Shown: piece after piece, positions 62,673-64,000 of the stretch | Layout: every line of letters begins with the position of its first letter | Position numbering within the stretch: position 1 is the stretch's first letter | DNA from: Chrysophaeum taylorii | Taxonomy: Eukaryota; Sar; Pelagophyceae; Pelagomonadales; Pelagomonadaceae | Direction of reading: 5' to 3' | NCBI GenBank assembly: GCA_029834535.1 | Contig: JAQMWT010000390.1 | Span: 186,001 to 250,000, forward strand | Length of the DNA: 64,000 nucleotides | The notes under the pieces: model-generated | Seen by the model: only the letters and a program-made list of their open reading frames with translations | Database searches by the model: none | What the model was told of the DNA's origin: nothing | Made by a program: the position numbers and the translations under genes

Positions 62673-64000
62673 ATTTTAGTCTCACTTCCGGGTGGCTTTT
62701 GTTGATCCTCTCGCCTTTGACACGAACACTCGGCTCGCTCTTAATCTTCGGTTCCCGATTTTGCTCAGGATCTGGCGGAACGTCCAAATTTGGTCGTCGG
62801 GGGGGGGCAGCAGAAGAAGCATGAGACGCCCCCGGCTCATCTGTTGCAGGCGGAATCAACGGTACCTCTGGAGGTTTCCATTTAGTGCGATCTTGGAGAT
62901 CATCAGTCGACACCCATCTTACGACACGTGTGCGCGTGTTTAACAGCGGAACTTGTACGTGACGAAGGGTGGTTTCATCAATTTGCAAATAATAATCAAA
63001 CGGTCGGTCTGCAGGACTCAACGCCGACGGCAAAGCTTCGCCGCTCAGGTGAAAATCCTTGGTCACAGAGTTGTGCAGATCGAGTACTAATAAAGTCATC
63101 GTGTCTGGTGGCACGACGGACGCCAAGTGTTTCAACGAGGTCGTCCTGGAGAAGCCGGCCCAATCAAAATCAAGGGGCATCGTCAGCAACTCCGAAGTCA
63201 TTTTCGGATTCAGAGATCTGTAATCGGAACGGTGCGGTCCTACGCGAAGCGGGACACGCGTAACGGTATAAGCTGCGTATGTCGCGGCTCGTGATGATCC
63301 TAAATTGTTCATCTGAAGTAAATGTCGTTCGTCGGCGTAGCCAAGTGCTGCGGCGAACTCTTGCTGCATATTCTTGCAGGTCTTTGGAACTGCACGCAAA
63401 TGGAGCGGATGGCTGGAAACCAACAATCGCACGCGACAGCTCATCAAACTGGGAGTTGTGTTGTAAAAATTGACGACGTACACGTAAGGGTGCAAACGTG
63501 CAACGTAAGAAATAATCGAAGCCTCCTGCTCTATCAACCACATGAAGAAACCAGCCATCTTGCATAATTTCATCGTCCAGTGGGTAGCGGTGACTCCTTT
63601 CCCAACATCTCTGGAGGTTAAGTTGCACAGAGCGGAGTGTACGCAGGGTGGCGACGCGATACACATCGACGACGACCATTCTGCGTAGGGTAAATAAGAT
63701 TCGATCAACCGTAAGGTTGTAACATAGCGACCACGCAGTGTGTGCTGCACCACAGGAATATTCGGAAAGTTCTTGTGGTGGATCTGGTTGGCGGTGTCCG
63801 ACGCATCGAGTGCTAGCACGACTCGAAACGACGTCCCACATAATTCGTTGGCTCGTTGGAGACCTAAAGTACTGCCTCCGGCTCCACTGAACAGCATCAC
63901 CACCTTGCGATAAGTGATTGGAAGCCATTGAACCTTTTCGTATCGGCGGCGGATCCCCGCTTCGGTGATCTCGCGGCATTTCCTTTCATCTTCTTCCGAC
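62581..64000 (-). CDS. C5-cytosine DNA methyltransferase domain of element 1, with linker (partial)
   Basis: An open frame that enters from the window edge. Motif I is VVMLFSGAGGSTLGLQRA (SAM binding, near 63900), motif IV IASPPCVHSALC (catalytic Cys, near 63640), motif VI WLIEQEASI (Glu kept, the usual ENV is EQE), motif VIII SCRVRLLVSS, motif IX-like YRSLNPKMTSELLTMPLDF, and motif X-like LASVVPPDTM near 63110. The domain spans about 63920-63050 (about 290 residues), followed by a basic/acidic linker to 62581. All motifs occur in the canonical order, so catalysis is possible in principle. The target-recognition region between VIII and IX is short. Homologous domains sit in the two decayed elements at 23-31 kb. 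Confidence 0.85.
   Translation of the reverse strand, partial: SEEDERKCREITEAGIRRRYEKVQWLPITYRKVVMLFSGAGGSTLGLQRANELCGTSFRVVLALDASDTANQIHHKNFPNIPVVQHTLRGRYVTTLRLIESYLPYAEWSSSMCIASPPCVHSALCNLTSRDVGKGVTATHWTMKLCKMAGFFMWLIEQEASIISYVARLHPYVYVVNFYNTTPSLMSCRVRLLVSSHPLHLRAVPKTCKNMQQEFAAALGYADERHLLQMNNLGSSRAATYAAYTVTRVPLRVGPHRSDYRSLNPKMTSELLTMPLDFDWAGFSRTTSLKHLASVVPPDTMTLLVLDLHNSVTKDFHLSGEALPSALSPADRPFDYYLQIDETTLRHVQVPLLNTRTRVVRWVSTDDLQDRTKWKPPEVPLIPPATDEPGASHASSAAPPRRPNLDVPPDPEQNREPKIKSEPSVRVKGERINKSHPEVRLKYEKKFDVPWKDAPRDAEGAPLPQTPRACQG

Larger units (their letters stand above)
58650..64000 (-). mobile_element. Ty3/gypsy retrotransposon (element 1) encoding a DNA methyltransferase; continues past window
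   Basis: Minus-strand pol polyprotein in the order methyltransferase, reverse transcriptase, RNase H, integrase, GPF-type C-terminal module. The protease and gag would lie beyond 64000. Lower GC than host genes. Breaks: one frameshift near 62620, two compensating ones near 61548 and 61450, stops at 60445-60447 (TGA) and about 60365 (TAA), a TAA near 59431, and a 302-bp insertion at 59455-59756. It is therefore recent but not currently autonomous. The integrase-before-end order and FVDD reverse transcriptase place it with Ty3/gypsy. Confidence 0.9.

Overview
This is a nuclear window from a eukaryotic alga, most likely a photosynthetic stramenopile (heterokont). The evidence is as follows. Genes are GC-rich, single-exon and very tightly packed. 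Two proteins start with a hydrophobic signal followed by an Ala-Phe step (positions 5344 and 52663), the usual entry signal for a secondary red-type plastid. There is a probable plastid iota-type carbonic anhydrase, an organellar GyrB and RsmH, and a transcription-factor-like domain (43625-44848) that I know mainly from diatoms and their relatives. I cannot name the species.

Layout. 0.9-9.1 kb is a dense gene block: ankyrin/U-box protein, RsmH, an unusual alpha-tubulin, the carbonic anhydrase, a GNAT-like protein and a MORN-repeat protein. 9-19 kb holds an LCAT/PDAT-type acyltransferase and a phage/virus-like lysozyme among microsatellites and transposon debris. 19.3-22.8 kb carries a GT8 glycosyltransferase and a 2OG-Fe(II) oxygenase. 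23-31.4 kb is two decayed Ty3/gypsy retrotransposons facing each other. 33.8-38.2 kb has an AP2-domain protein, a PHD-type zinc-finger protein and an OPT transporter. 40.1-42.6 kb looks like a foldback-type element. 43.6-58.3 kb is a second dense block: the stramenopile-type regulator, a 2053-residue ankyrin-polycystin channel, a plastid-type solute carrier, Helitron remnants, an unknown protein, GyrB and TruD. 58.7-64 kb is a third, better preserved Ty3/gypsy element that runs off the window.

The most notable system is this Ty3/gypsy family. All three copies carry a C5-cytosine DNA methyltransferase domain between protease and reverse transcriptase. The copy at the right edge keeps the catalytic Pro-Pro-Cys. 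The copy at 23-26.7 kb has lost both the methyltransferase Cys and an aspartate of the reverse-transcriptase catalytic pair. A second theme is small retroposons with 12-bp target-site duplications: a 302-bp SINE-like insert inside the Ty3 element, and roughly 50-bp, 5'-truncated copies of another family. Two inverted Helitron/PIF1 helicase remnants lie 36 kb apart.

Host genes do not form operons, but stops of convergent genes lie as little as 7-11 bp apart and tandem genes 30-65 bp apart. Most start codons were set to the first in-frame ATG that gives a plausible N-terminus.
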